Below, one piece after another: positions 1 through 8,464 of a DNA stretch of 64,000 bases. The stretch lies in NCBI RefSeq assembly GCF_014854695.1, contig NZ_CP027557.1, forward strand, positions 2,232,001 to 2,296,000, read 5' to 3'. Positions within the stretch are counted from its first letter, which is position 1, and the number at the start of each line of letters is the position of its first letter. The notes below the pieces were generated by a model that ran no database searches, was not told the origin of the DNA, and saw nothing but the letters and a program-made list of their open reading frames with translations. This DNA is from Rhodococcus rhodochrous (GTDB taxonomy: Bacteria; Actinomycetota; Actinomycetes; Mycobacteriales; Mycobacteriaceae). Both the position numbers and the translations under genes were made by a program.

Positions 1-160
1 CAACGGCAAGCGCATCGCCAAGGTCGAGGACGTCGTGAACGTCGGTTCGAAGATCCGCGTCGAGATCGCCGACATCGACAACCGCGGCAAGATCAGCCTC
101 GTCCCCGTCGAGGACGAGTCGGCCGAGGCCGCTGCGACCGGCGAGAACGCCGAGTCCTGA
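1..160 (+). CDS. pnp: Polyribonucleotide nucleotidyltransferase (PNPase), 3' end only
   Basis: Reading from base 2, 52 codons run to a TGA at 158-160. The peptide ends in an S1-type RNA-binding strand pattern ([20 protein letters not shown]) followed by an acidic Ala/Glu-rich tail ending GENAES, which fits the C-terminus of actinobacterial PNPase (GpsI). PNPase degrades RNA 3' to 5' by phosphorolysis. The assignment rests on this short tail and on the M16 peptidase gene downstream, which normally sits next to pnp in this group. Another S1-domain protein cannot be excluded from 52 residues. Confidence 0.75.
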   Translation, partial: NGKRIAKVEDVVNVGSKIRVEIADIDNRGKISLVPVEDESAEAAATGENAES

Positions 161-203
161 TCACCCCACCCGCCTGCCGGTTCCCGGTGGGCGCGTGAAC
201 CCC

Positions 204-244
204 GCACCCGTGGCGCCCGACATCCGGTCGGGCACCACGGGTGC
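204..244 (+). terminator. Hairpin terminator after pnp
   Basis: An inverted repeat with a 17-bp stem pairs 204-220 with 228-244, with one C-A mismatch and a 7-nt loop, 43 nt past the pnp stop. A short T-rich stretch (GTCGTTT) follows. It separates pnp from the nitrate operon. Confidence 0.7.
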
Positions 245-352
245 GTCGTTTCCGGCAGACCATGGTTACCGGGGTGCAACGGCCGGACGTCATCCGGGTG
301 AGGTTCCGCCGAACCGGGTCCGGACCGCGCCCGGGAATGGTTCCCTGAGTAT

Positions 353-1603
353 GTGAGAACGGCCACGCCGGCGGATCTCGGGAGGTTGCGCGGAGCGAAT
401 CTGGCTCTGGCAACGTGGGTGTCCGCCATCAACTTCTGGGCCTGGAACATGATCGGGCCGCTGTCGACGACCTACGCCACCGACATGTCGCTCAGCAGCA
501 CGGAAGCGTCGATGCTGGTGGCCACGCCGATCCTCGTGGGCTCCCTCGGCCGCATCGTGGTCGGGGCGATGACGGACAGGTACGGCGGACGGGCGATGTT
601 CATCGCCGTCTCGCTGCTGTCGATCGTTCCTGTCGTCGCGGTCGGATTCGCCGCCGAGGCCGGCTCCTACCCGCTGCTCCTGGTCTGCGGGTTCTTCCTC
701 GGCATCGCGGGCACGATCTTCGCGGTCGGGATCCCGTTCGCCAACAACTGGTACGAACCTGCCCGCCGCGGCTTCGCGACCGGCGTGTTCGGGGCGGGCA
801 TGGTGGGCACGGCCCTGTCGGCCTTCTTCACGCCGCGCTTCGTGAACTGGTTCGGGCTGGTGCCCACCCACATCGTCGTGGCGGCCGCCCTCGCCGTGAC
901 CGCCGTGGTGTGCATCCTGGTGATGCGCAACGCTCCCGAATTCCGTCCCAACACCGATCCGGTGCTGCCCAAGTTGACCGCCGCGGCGAAACTCGGTGTG
1001 ACCTGGGAGATGTCGTTCCTGTACGCCGTCGTGTTCGGCGGGTTCGTGGCATTCAGCAACTATCTGCCCACCTACGTCAAGACGATCTACGGCTTCTCCG
1101 CCGTCGACGCCGGTACGCGCACGGCGGGTTTCGCGCTCGCCGCGGTCCTCGCGCGGCCCGTGGGCGGAGCGCTGTCGGACCGGGTGCCGCCGAAGTACGT
1201 GGTCCTGGCCTCGTTCGCCGGTACCGCGGTGATGGCGGTGATAGCGACCTTCCAGCCCCCGCCCGACCTGTGGTCGGCGCTGACGTTCATCACGATGGCG
1301 ATCTTCCTGGGCATCGGCACCGGTGGTGTCTTCGCGTGGGTGGCGCGTCGCGCCCCGGCACACGCGGTGGGCAGTGTCACCGGCATCGTCGCCGCAGCAG
1401 GTGGGCTCGGCGGTTACTTCCCGCCCCTGGTGATGGGCGCGACCTACGACGCCGAGGGCAACGACTACACCGTCGGTCTGCTCCTGCTCGCGGCGACGGC
1501 ACTGGTGTGCCTGCTCTACACCGCATTCCGCCTGCACACCCACGAACCGCCTCCGACAGCAGCAGGATCCGGGGCCCGCGACGTACGTGAGGAGAAATCG
1601 TGA
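353..1603 (+). CDS. narK: NarK-type nitrate/nitrite transporter (MFS)
   Basis: A 416-residue polytopic protein of the major facilitator superfamily, nitrate/nitrite porter branch. It shows the loop motif GRIVVGAMTDRYGGR after the second helix and both glycine-rich nitrate-signature stretches, GVFGAGMVGTALSAFF and GIVAAAGGLGGYFPP. It should import nitrate and/or export nitrite for the reductase encoded next. The GTG start at 353 overlaps an ATGTGA, so no nearby ATG is usable. Its stop overlaps the narG start (GTGA), so it is the first gene of a five-gene operon. Transport direction cannot be read from sequence. Confidence 0.9.
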   Translation: MRTATPADLGRLRGANLALATWVSAINFWAWNMIGPLSTTYATDMSLSSTEASMLVATPILVGSLGRIVVGAMTDRYGGRAMFIAVSLLSIVPVVAVGFAAEAGSYPLLLVCGFFLGIAGTIFAVGIPFANNWYEPARRGFATGVFGAGMVGTALSAFFTPRFVNWFGLVPTHIVVAAALAVTAVVCILVMRNAPEFRPNTDPVLPKLTAAAKLGVTWEMSFLYAVVFGGFVAFSNYLPTYVKTIYGFSAVDAGTRTAGFALAAVLARPVGGALSDRVPPKYVVLASFAGTAVMAVIATFQPPPDLWSALTFITMAIFLGIGTGGVFAWVARRAPAHAVGSVTGIVAAAGGLGGYFPPLVMGATYDAEGNDYTVGLLLLAATALVCLLYTAFRLHTHEPPPTAAGSGARDVREEKS

Positions 1604-4600
1604 CGGACACCGCCGGAATCGGGAACCGGATCGAGGAACTGCTCGTGCGCAGCGGACGGTTTTTCACCTCCGGCGAGCAGTCCGACGACACACGCACGGT
1701 CACGCGGCGCGGTGGCCGAGAAGGCGACATCTTCTACCGGGACCGCTGGAGCCACGACAAGGTCGTCCGCTCCACACACGGGGTGAACTGCACCGGTTCG
1801 TGTTCGTGGAAGATCTACGTCAAGGACGGCATCATCACCTGGGAGACCCAGGAAACCGACTATCCGACAGTCGGGCCCGACCGTCCCGAGTACGAACCGC
1901 GTGGGTGCCCGCGCGGCGCGGCCTTCTCCTGGTACACCTACTCGCCGACGCGCGTGCGCTATCCGTACGCGCGCGGGCTGCTCGTCGAGATGTACCGGGA
2001 GGCGCGGCAGCGACTCGGCGATCCGGTGCTCGCCTGGGCCGACATCCAGAACGATCCCGAGCGGCGCCGCCGCTACCAGCGTGCCCGCGGCAAGGGTGGG
2101 CTGGTGCGCGTCACGTGGGCCGAGGCCACGGAGATGATCGCCGCCGCGCACGTCCACACCATCAAGGAGTACGGACCCGACCGGGTGGCCGGCTTCTCGC
2201 CGATCCCCGCCATGTCGATGGTCTCCTTCGCCGCCGGTTCCCGGTTCGTCGAACTGCTCGGCGGCGTGATGACGTCGTTCTACGACTGGTACGCCGACCT
2301 GCCGGTGGCGTCGCCGCAGGTCTTCGGCGATCAGACCGACGTGCCCGAGTCCGGGGACTGGTGGGACGCCTCCTACCTGATGATGTGGGGTTCGAACGTG
2401 CCCGTCACGCGCACCCCGGACGCGCACTGGATGACGGAGGTCCGCTATCGCGGCACCAAGGTCGTCTCGGTGAGTCCGGACTACGCCGACAACACCAAGT
2501 TCGCCGACGAGTGGATGGCGTGCGCGGCCGGTACCGACGGTGCCCTGGCGATGGCGATGGGCCATGTGCTCCTCACCGAGTTCTATGTGCGGCAGCGCGT
2601 TCCGTTCTTCGTCGACTATGTGCGCCGATACACCGATTTGCCGTTCCTCGTGCGGCTCGAGGAACGCGGCGGACGGCTCGTGCCGGGCAAGAACCTCACC
2701 GCCGTCGATCTCGGACACAGCGTCGAGAACGCGGCGTTCAAGCCGGTCTTCGTCGACGGTGCGACCGACACCGTCGTCGTACCCCCGGGCTCCCTCGGCT
2801 TCCGCTACGGCGACGACGGCATCGGCAAGTGGAATCTCGAACTCGGTGACCTCGTCCCGACCCTGACGGTCGCGCCCGGCGGCGGGGGAGCGGTCGAGAC
2901 CGCGGCGGTGCACCTGCCGAGTTTCGACACCGTCGACGGGCACGGTGAGAGCATCGAACGGGGTGTGCCGGTCCGTCGGATCGGGGATCACCTCGTGTGC
3001 ACCGTCTTCGACCTGATGCTCGCGCAGTACGGGGTGAACCGTCCGGAGCTCGACCTGCCCGGGCAGTGGCCGAGCGGGTACGACGACCCGGGCTCGCCGT
3101 ACACCCCGGCCTGGCAGGAGGCCCTCACCGGGGTGCCCGCGGCCCAGGCGATCCGGATCGCGACGGAGTTCGCCCGCAACGCCGAGGAGTCGGGCGGGCG
3201 TTCGATGATCATCATGGGGGCCGGCATCTGCCAGTGGTTCCACGGCGACGCCACCTATCGCGCGGTGCTCGCGCTGCTCATGCTCACCGGCTGCATGGGA
3301 CGCAACGGGGGTGGATGGGCGCACTACGTCGGGCAGGAGAAGTGCCGTCCCGTCACGGGATGGGCGGCCATGGCGATGGGGACGGACTGGTCTCGCCCGC
3401 CCCGCCAGATGGCCGGCACTTCCTACTGGTACGTGCACACCGACCAGTGGCGCTACGACGGTTACCGTGCCGACGCGCTGGCCAATCCGCTGGGGCGCGG
3501 GCGTTTCCGCGACAAGCACACGATGGACGTCATGGCGTCCGCGGTCGCCATGGGCTGGACGCCCTTCTATCCCCAGTTCGACCGCAACACCCACGAGGTT
3601 GCCGAACAGGCACGGGCGGCGGGACGGGATATCCCACAGCACGTCGCGCAGCAACTCGCCTCGGGCGAACTGAAACTGTCGGTGACCGACCCCGACGACC
3701 CGCGGAACTGGCCGCGCGTGCTCAGCGTGTGGCGGTCGAACCTGCTCGGCTCGTCCAGCAAGGGCAACGAGTATTTCCTGCGGCACCTGCTCGGCACCGA
3801 TTCCAACGTGCAGGCCGAGCCGACGGCCCCCGGCCTGCGGCCCGGTGAGGTGGCGTGGCCCGACGACCTGCCCGAAGGAAAACTCGACCTGCTCATGTCG
3901 ATCGACTTCCGCATGACCTCGACGACGTTGTTCTCCGACATCGTCCTGCCCGCCGCGACCTGGTACGAGAAGGGCGACCTGTCGAGCACCGACATGCACC
4001 CCTACATCCACGCTTTCACCGCGGCGGTCGACCCGCCCTGGGAGACCCGTTCGGACTACGACGCTTTCGGCGCCATCGCGCAGACCTTCAGCACCCTCGC
4101 CCGGACTCACCTGGGAACCCGCACCGACATCGTGATGGGGACACTGCAGCACGACACGCCCGCAGCGATGGCGTATCCTTCCGGCACCGAACGGGACTGG
4201 CGCTCGACCGGCGAAGTGCCGGTTCCGGGGAGGACGATGGGTCCGCTCGCCGTCGTCGAACGGGACTACGGTGCGATCGCGGAGAAGTGGGCGACGCTCG
4301 GTCCGCTCGTCGAGACCCTCGGGTTGAACACCAAGGGCGTCGTGACCCGGCCGGACCGTGAGGTCGCCGAACTGGCACAGAGATTCGGCGTCATGGATTC
4401 CGGTGCCGGACGGGGCCGTCCGGCGATCACCACCGCCGAACGGATGGCCGACACGATCCTCGCGCTGTCGGGCACGTCCAACGGCAGGCTCGCCGTCGAG
4501 GGTTTCCGTGAACTGGAGAAACGCACCGGACGACGACTCGTGCACCTCGCGGAGGGTAGCGAGGAACGGCGGATCACCTACGCCGACACCCAGGCCCGTC

Positions 4601-5295
4601 CCGTACCGGTCATCACGAGCCCCGAATGGTCGGGGAGCGAAACGGGAGGTCGCCGGTATGCGCCGTTCACCGTGAACATCGAGGAGCTGAAACCCTTCCA
4701 CACGTTGACGGGCCGGATGCACTTCTACGTCGACCACGACTGGCTCGAAGAACTCGGGGAGCAGCTCCCGGTCTACCGGCCCCCGCTCGACATGTCGCGG
4801 CTGTTCGGCGAGCAGGCGGTCGGCTCCGGTGACGGTATCGGCCTGACGGTGAGATATCTGACCCCACACTCGAAGTGGTCGATCCACTCGGAGTACCAGG
4901 ACAACCTGTTCATGCTGTCGCTGTCCCGGGGCGGGCCGACGATGTGGATGTCGCCGGCCGACGCCGCGAAGATCTCGGTGGGCGACAACGATTGGGTCGA
5001 GGCCGTCAATCGCAACGGTGTCGTGGTGTGCCGGGCGATCGTCTCGCACCGCATGCCCGAAGGGGTGGTGTTCGTCTACCACGCCCAGGACCGCGTCATC
5101 GACGTCCCGCGCAGCGAGACCACCGGACGCCGCGGCGGCATCCACAATTCGCTCACCCGCATCCTCATCAAACCGAGCCACCTCGCGGGCGGATACGCGC
5201 AGACGGCCTACGCGTTCAACTATCTCGGCCCGACGGGCAACCAGCGCGACGAGGTGACGATCGTGCGGCGCCGATCCCAGGAGGTCGTCTACTGA
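1600..5295 (+). CDS. narG: Respiratory nitrate reductase, alpha subunit
   Basis: A 1231-residue molybdopterin enzyme that reduces nitrate to nitrite with quinol-derived electrons at the cytoplasmic face of the membrane. Near the N-terminus it has the NarG [4Fe-4S] (FS0) pattern: His60, Cys64, Cys68 and Cys103. The motif YDWYADLP (about 228-235) carries Asp229, the expected molybdenum ligand. Length matches the NarG family (about 1230). There is no twin-arginine signal, as usual for cytoplasm-facing NarG. The GTG start overlaps the narK stop by 4 nt. Molybdenum cofactor genes are not in this window. Confidence 0.97.
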   Translation: MTDTAGIGNRIEELLVRSGRFFTSGEQSDDTRTVTRRGGREGDIFYRDRWSHDKVVRSTHGVNCTGSCSWKIYVKDGIITWETQETDYPTVGPDRPEYEPRGCPRGAAFSWYTYSPTRVRYPYARGLLVEMYREARQRLGDPVLAWADIQNDPERRRRYQRARGKGGLVRVTWAEATEMIAAAHVHTIKEYGPDRVAGFSPIPAMSMVSFAAGSRFVELLGGVMTSFYDWYADLPVASPQVFGDQTDVPESGDWWDASYLMMWGSNVPVTRTPDAHWMTEVRYRGTKVVSVSPDYADNTKFADEWMACAAGTDGALAMAMGHVLLTEFYVRQRVPFFVDYVRRYTDLPFLVRLEERGGRLVPGKNLTAVDLGHSVENAAFKPVFVDGATDTVVVPPGSLGFRYGDDGIGKWNLELGDLVPTLTVAPGGGGAVETAAVHLPSFDTVDGHGESIERGVPVRRIGDHLVCTVFDLMLAQYGVNRPELDLPGQWPSGYDDPGSPYTPAWQEALTGVPAAQAIRIATEFARNAEESGGRSMIIMGAGICQWFHGDATYRAVLALLMLTGCMGRNGGGWAHYVGQEKCRPVTGWAAMAMGTDWSRPPRQMAGTSYWYVHTDQWRYDGYRADALANPLGRGRFRDKHTMDVMASAVAMGWTPFYPQFDRNTHEVAEQARAAGRDIPQHVAQQLASGELKLSVTDPDDPRNWPRVLSVWRSNLLGSSSKGNEYFLRHLLGTDSNVQAEPTAPGLRPGEVAWPDDLPEGKLDLLMSIDFRMTSTTLFSDIVLPAATWYEKGDLSSTDMHPYIHAFTAAVDPPWETRSDYDAFGAIAQTFSTLARTHLGTRTDIVMGTLQHDTPAAMAYPSGTERDWRSTGEVPVPGRTMGPLAVVERDYGAIAEKWATLGPLVETLGLNTKGVVTRPDREVAELAQRFGVMDSGAGRGRPAITTAERMADTILALSGTSNGRLAVEGFRELEKRTGRRLVHLAEGSEERRITYADTQARPVPVITSPEWSGSETGGRRYAPFTVNIEELKPFHTLTGRMHFYVDHDWLEELGEQLPVYRPPLDMSRLFGEQAVGSGDGIGLTVRYLTPHSKWSIHSEYQDNLFMLSLSRGGPTMWMSPADAAKISVGDNDWVEAVNRNGVVVCRAIVSHRMPEGVVFVYHAQDRVIDVPRSETTGRRGGIHNSLTRILIKPSHLAGGYAQTAYAFNYLGPTGNQRDEVTIVRRRSQEVVY

Positions 5296-5320
5296 TGCGT
5301 GAGCAGGAAGCGAGGCGGTC

Positions 5321-6991
5321 GTGAAGGTCATGGCACAGCTTGCGATGGTGATGAACCTCGACAAGTGCATCGGATGCCACACCTGTTCGGTGACCTGCAA
5401 GCAGGCGTGGACCAACCGGTCGGGCACCGAGTACGTGTGGTTCAACAACGTCGAAACCCGCCCGGGCCAGGGCTATCCGCGCACCTACGAGGATCAGGAG
5501 CGCTGGCGCGGCGGCTGGGTCCGGGACAGCAAGGGACGGCTGCGTCTCCGCGACGGTGGACGCCTCGCGAAACTCGCGCGCATCTTCTCGAACCCGAAGA
5601 TGCCGTCGATCGACGACTACTACGAACCGTGGACCTACGACTACGACAACCTGACGAACGCGCCGCTCGGCGACCACGTCCCGGTGGCGTCACCGCGCAG
5701 CCTGATCTCCGGCGAGCCGATGAAGGTGGAATGGTCGGCGAACTGGGACGACAATCTCGGTGGCTCGCCGTCGATCGTGCCCGACGACCCGATTCTGAAG
5801 AAGGTCGGCGACCGGGTCAAGCTCGAGTTCGAGCAGACCTTCATGTTCTACCTGCCGCGGATCTGCGAGCACTGCCTCAACCCGTCGTGTGTGGCGTCGT
5901 GTCCGTCCGGCGCGATGTACAAGCGATCGGAGGACGGCATCGTCCTCGTCGACCAGGACCGGTGCCGCGGCTGGCGGATGTGCGTGTCCGGATGCCCGTA
6001 CAAGAAGGTGTACTTCAACCACAAGACCGGCAAGGCCGAGAAGTGCACCTTCTGCTACCCGCGGGTCGAGGTCGGGTTGCCGACGGTGTGCTCGGAGACG
6101 TGCGTGGGCAGGCTCCGGTACATCGGTCTCGTCCTCTACGACGTCGACCGGGTCCTGGAGGCGGCATCGGTGGAGAACGACACCGACCTGTACGAGGCGC
6201 AACGCGGGCTGCTGCTCGACCCGCGCGACCCCGAAGTGATCGCCGGCGCCCGCGCCGAGGGCATCTCCGACGAGTGGATCGAGGCCGCGCAACGGTCGCC
6301 GGTCTACGACCTGATCAGCACGTACCGGGTCGCGTTGCCGCTGCATCCGGAGTACCGGACGATGCCGATGGTCTGGTACGTGCCACCGCTGTCGCCGGTC
6401 GTCGACGCCGTCAGCCGGGAGGGACACGACGGCGAGGACATCGGCAACCTGTTCGGCGCCCTCGACGCCCTGCGCATCCCCATCGCGTACCTTGCGGAAC
6501 TGTTCACCGCCGGGGACACCGCGACGGTCGAGACGGTGCTGCGACGACTCGCGGCGATGCGCTCCTACATGCGCGACATCAATCTCGGCCGCGAGACCCG
6601 CCCCGAGATCCCCGAGGCCGTCGGCATGACCGAGGAACGGATCTACGAGATGTACCGGCTCCTCGCCCTCGCCAAGTACGACGAGCGATACGTCATCCCC
6701 ACCGCCTACGCGGCCGAAGGGCATCGGCTCGAGGAGTCGGCGACGGACTGCGCGTTGTCCTACGAGGGTGGCCCCGGCATGTACGAGTCGGGTCCGTTCG
6801 GGGAGGCCAGCGGCGCCCCGGTCCCGGTGGCGGTCGAGACCTTCCACGCCCTCGCGCAGCGGCAGACCAGTGAGGGGATGGCAGCGAACGCGTCGAACCC
6901 GTCGCGGGTGAATCTCCTGAACTGGGACGGCAAGGGCGTGCCGACGGGCATGTTCCCGGGCGGTCACGGCACGGAAGGGGAGAAGCGATGA
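5321..6991 (+). CDS. narH: Respiratory nitrate reductase, beta subunit
   Basis: A 556-residue iron-sulfur electron-transfer subunit linking the NarI hemes to NarG. Four ferredoxin-like cysteine clusters are visible: CIGCHTCSVTC (16-26), CEHCLNPSCVASCP, CRGWRMCVSGCP and CTFCYP...CSETC. The tryptophan replacing a cysteine in CRGW marks the [3Fe-4S] site typical of NarH. The GTG start at 5321 gives MKVMAQ; an ATG at 5330 is a close alternative. It lies 25 nt after narG and overlaps narJ by ATGA. Confidence 0.97.
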   Translation: MKVMAQLAMVMNLDKCIGCHTCSVTCKQAWTNRSGTEYVWFNNVETRPGQGYPRTYEDQERWRGGWVRDSKGRLRLRDGGRLAKLARIFSNPKMPSIDDYYEPWTYDYDNLTNAPLGDHVPVASPRSLISGEPMKVEWSANWDDNLGGSPSIVPDDPILKKVGDRVKLEFEQTFMFYLPRICEHCLNPSCVASCPSGAMYKRSEDGIVLVDQDRCRGWRMCVSGCPYKKVYFNHKTGKAEKCTFCYPRVEVGLPTVCSETCVGRLRYIGLVLYDVDRVLEAASVENDTDLYEAQRGLLLDPRDPEVIAGARAEGISDEWIEAAQRSPVYDLISTYRVALPLHPEYRTMPMVWYVPPLSPVVDAVSREGHDGEDIGNLFGALDALRIPIAYLAELFTAGDTATVETVLRRLAAMRSYMRDINLGRETRPEIPEAVGMTEERIYEMYRLLALAKYDERYVIPTAYAAEGHRLEESATDCALSYEGGPGMYESGPFGEASGAPVPVAVETFHALAQRQTSEGMAANASNPSRVNLLNWDGKGVPTGMFPGGHGTEGEKR

Positions 6992-7653
6992 GACTGTTGC
7001 GTCCACGGCGCGCCGGCGTCGATCGCGCCCTGCACCATCGTCTCGTCCGTCAGGCCGCGTCGCTGCTGCTCGCCTATCCCGACGACGGACACGCCGGACG
7101 GCTGGGCGTCGCCGGGCAACTCGTCGACCACATCACCGATCCCGAGAAGGACATGCTGGGGACGGCGGTCCGCGCACTGAACGAACCGGATCTGCTCGTC
7201 CTGGCCCAACGGTACGTCGAGACCTTCGACCTGCGGCGACGCTCGACGATGTACCTGACCTACTGGACCGCGGGCGACACCCGGAATCGCGGCGCCGAGA
7301 TGCACGCCTTCGCGAGTGCCTACCGCGCCGCGGGTGTCGAGCCGCCCGTCCACGAATCACCCGACCATCTGCCGGTGGTTCTCGAATTCGCGGCCACCGT
7401 GGATCCCGCCGCGGGCGAGGAACTCCTCACCCGGTATCGGGTGGCCCTCGACGTGCTGCACACCTCCCTGCGTGAGGCCGGCTCGCCGTACGCGCAGGTC
7501 GTCGCGGCCGTGTGCGCGACCCTCCCGCCGGTCACCGCCCGGGACGAGGAACGGGCCCGGCGCCTTGCGCAGGCGGGACCGCCCCGCGAGTCGATCGGAT
7601 TGCAGCCCTTCACCCTGACGGTGCCGCCGCGGCGAGGAGTCCCGGAATCATGA
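6988..7653 (+). CDS. narJ: Nitrate reductase assembly chaperone (delta subunit)
   Basis: A 221-residue NarJ-family chaperone that helps insert the molybdenum cofactor into NarG before membrane docking; it is not part of the final enzyme. The conserved YVETFDLRRR followed by YLTYWTAGDTRNRG is the family signature, and DHLPVVLEF is also typical. Start and stop overlap both neighbours by ATGA (6988-6991 and 7650-7653), so translation is probably coupled from narH to narI. Confidence 0.95.
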   Translation: MRLLRPRRAGVDRALHHRLVRQAASLLLAYPDDGHAGRLGVAGQLVDHITDPEKDMLGTAVRALNEPDLLVLAQRYVETFDLRRRSTMYLTYWTAGDTRNRGAEMHAFASAYRAAGVEPPVHESPDHLPVVLEFAATVDPAAGEELLTRYRVALDVLHTSLREAGSPYAQVVAAVCATLPPVTARDEERARRLAQAGPPRESIGLQPFTLTVPPRRGVPES

Positions 7654-8381
7654 GTGCAGGAGAGATCTTCTGGGACGTGGTGCCGTACGTGACGCTCGCG
7701 ATCGTCGCGGTGGGGACCTGGTGGCGGTATCGATACGACAAGTTCGGATGGACCACCCGTTCGTCCCAGCTGTACGAGGCGCGGTTACTGCGCATCGCGA
7801 GCCCGATGTTCCACTTCGGGATCCTGGTCGTGATCGTCGGCCACGTCATCGGCCTGGTGATCCCGCAGTCGTGGACCGACGCCGTCGGGTTGAGTCAGCA
7901 CGCCTATCACGTGCAGGCCATCACGCTCGGCACGATCGCCGGTGTCTCGACGCTCGTCGGCATCTCCCTGCTCGTGTACCGCCGTCGCACCCGCGGTCCC
8001 GTCTTCAGCGCCACCACTCTCAACGACAAGGTCATGTATCTCGTGCTCGTCGCCGCGATCGTGGCGGGTCTCGCCACCACGCTGATGGGGTCGGGCGTCG
8101 TGGGCGAGGAACACAACTACCGGGAGACCGTCTCGCCGTGGTTCCGGTCGATCTGGGTCCTGCAACCCCGCGGCGACCTGATGGTGGAGGCGCCGTTCAG
8201 CTTCCAGCTGCACGCCCTGATCGGCCTCGCGCTCTTCGCCATCTGGCCGTTCACGCGCCTCGTCCACGCCTTCAGTGCCCCCGTCGGATACCTGTTCCGG
8301 CCGTACATCGTCTACCGCAGCCGCGAGGAGGCACGTCCCGGCCGGCTCGTGGGTTCGCAACCACAACGACGGGGGTGGTGA
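7650..8381 (+). CDS. narI: Respiratory nitrate reductase, gamma subunit (cytochrome b)
   Basis: A 243-residue membrane subunit that binds two hemes b and oxidises menaquinol. About five hydrophobic helices are visible, with candidate heme-ligand histidines in MFHFGILVVIVGHV, in the HAYHVQA region and near FSFQLHALIG. The ATG at 7650 overlaps the narJ stop; a longer in-frame extension upstream would run through narJ and is not credible. It completes narKGHJI. The C-terminus is a short basic tail. No regulator (NarL, NarX or GlnR gene) lies beside the operon. Confidence 0.95.
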   Translation: MSAGEIFWDVVPYVTLAIVAVGTWWRYRYDKFGWTTRSSQLYEARLLRIASPMFHFGILVVIVGHVIGLVIPQSWTDAVGLSQHAYHVQAITLGTIAGVSTLVGISLLVYRRRTRGPVFSATTLNDKVMYLVLVAAIVAGLATTLMGSGVVGEEHNYRETVSPWFRSIWVLQPRGDLMVEAPFSFQLHALIGLALFAIWPFTRLVHAFSAPVGYLFRPYIVYRSREEARPGRLVGSQPQRRGW

Positions 8382-8412
8382 GCGCGACCGATGGTGGGGG
8401 AGAGTCCCGGTG

Positions 8413-8418
8413 TACTGT
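8413..8418 (+). promoter_or_regulatory. Candidate -10 for the M16 peptidase gene
   Basis: TACTGT lies 46 nt before the peptidase start, in the only intergenic space after narI. It suggests separate expression from the nitrate operon. No clear -35 was seen. Confidence 0.3.
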
Positions 8419-8464
8419 GAAATGTTCCGCGCCCCCGACCTTGTCAGGACCACCGAAGATCCCC

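Noticed and set aside
351..356. ATG-TGA start-stop element at the narK start
   Set aside because: Most likely a chance overlap with the GTG start; no evidence of regulation.
5294..5323. Tiny frame (about nine codons) between narG and narH
   Set aside because: No supporting signal; it overlaps both the narG stop and the narH start and is explained as spacer.
1516..5448. Very long open frame on the minus strand across narG
   Set aside because: It is the antisense shadow of narG in high-GC DNA; it has no recognisable domain and Arg/His/Asp-rich composition, while the plus frame is a clear NarG.
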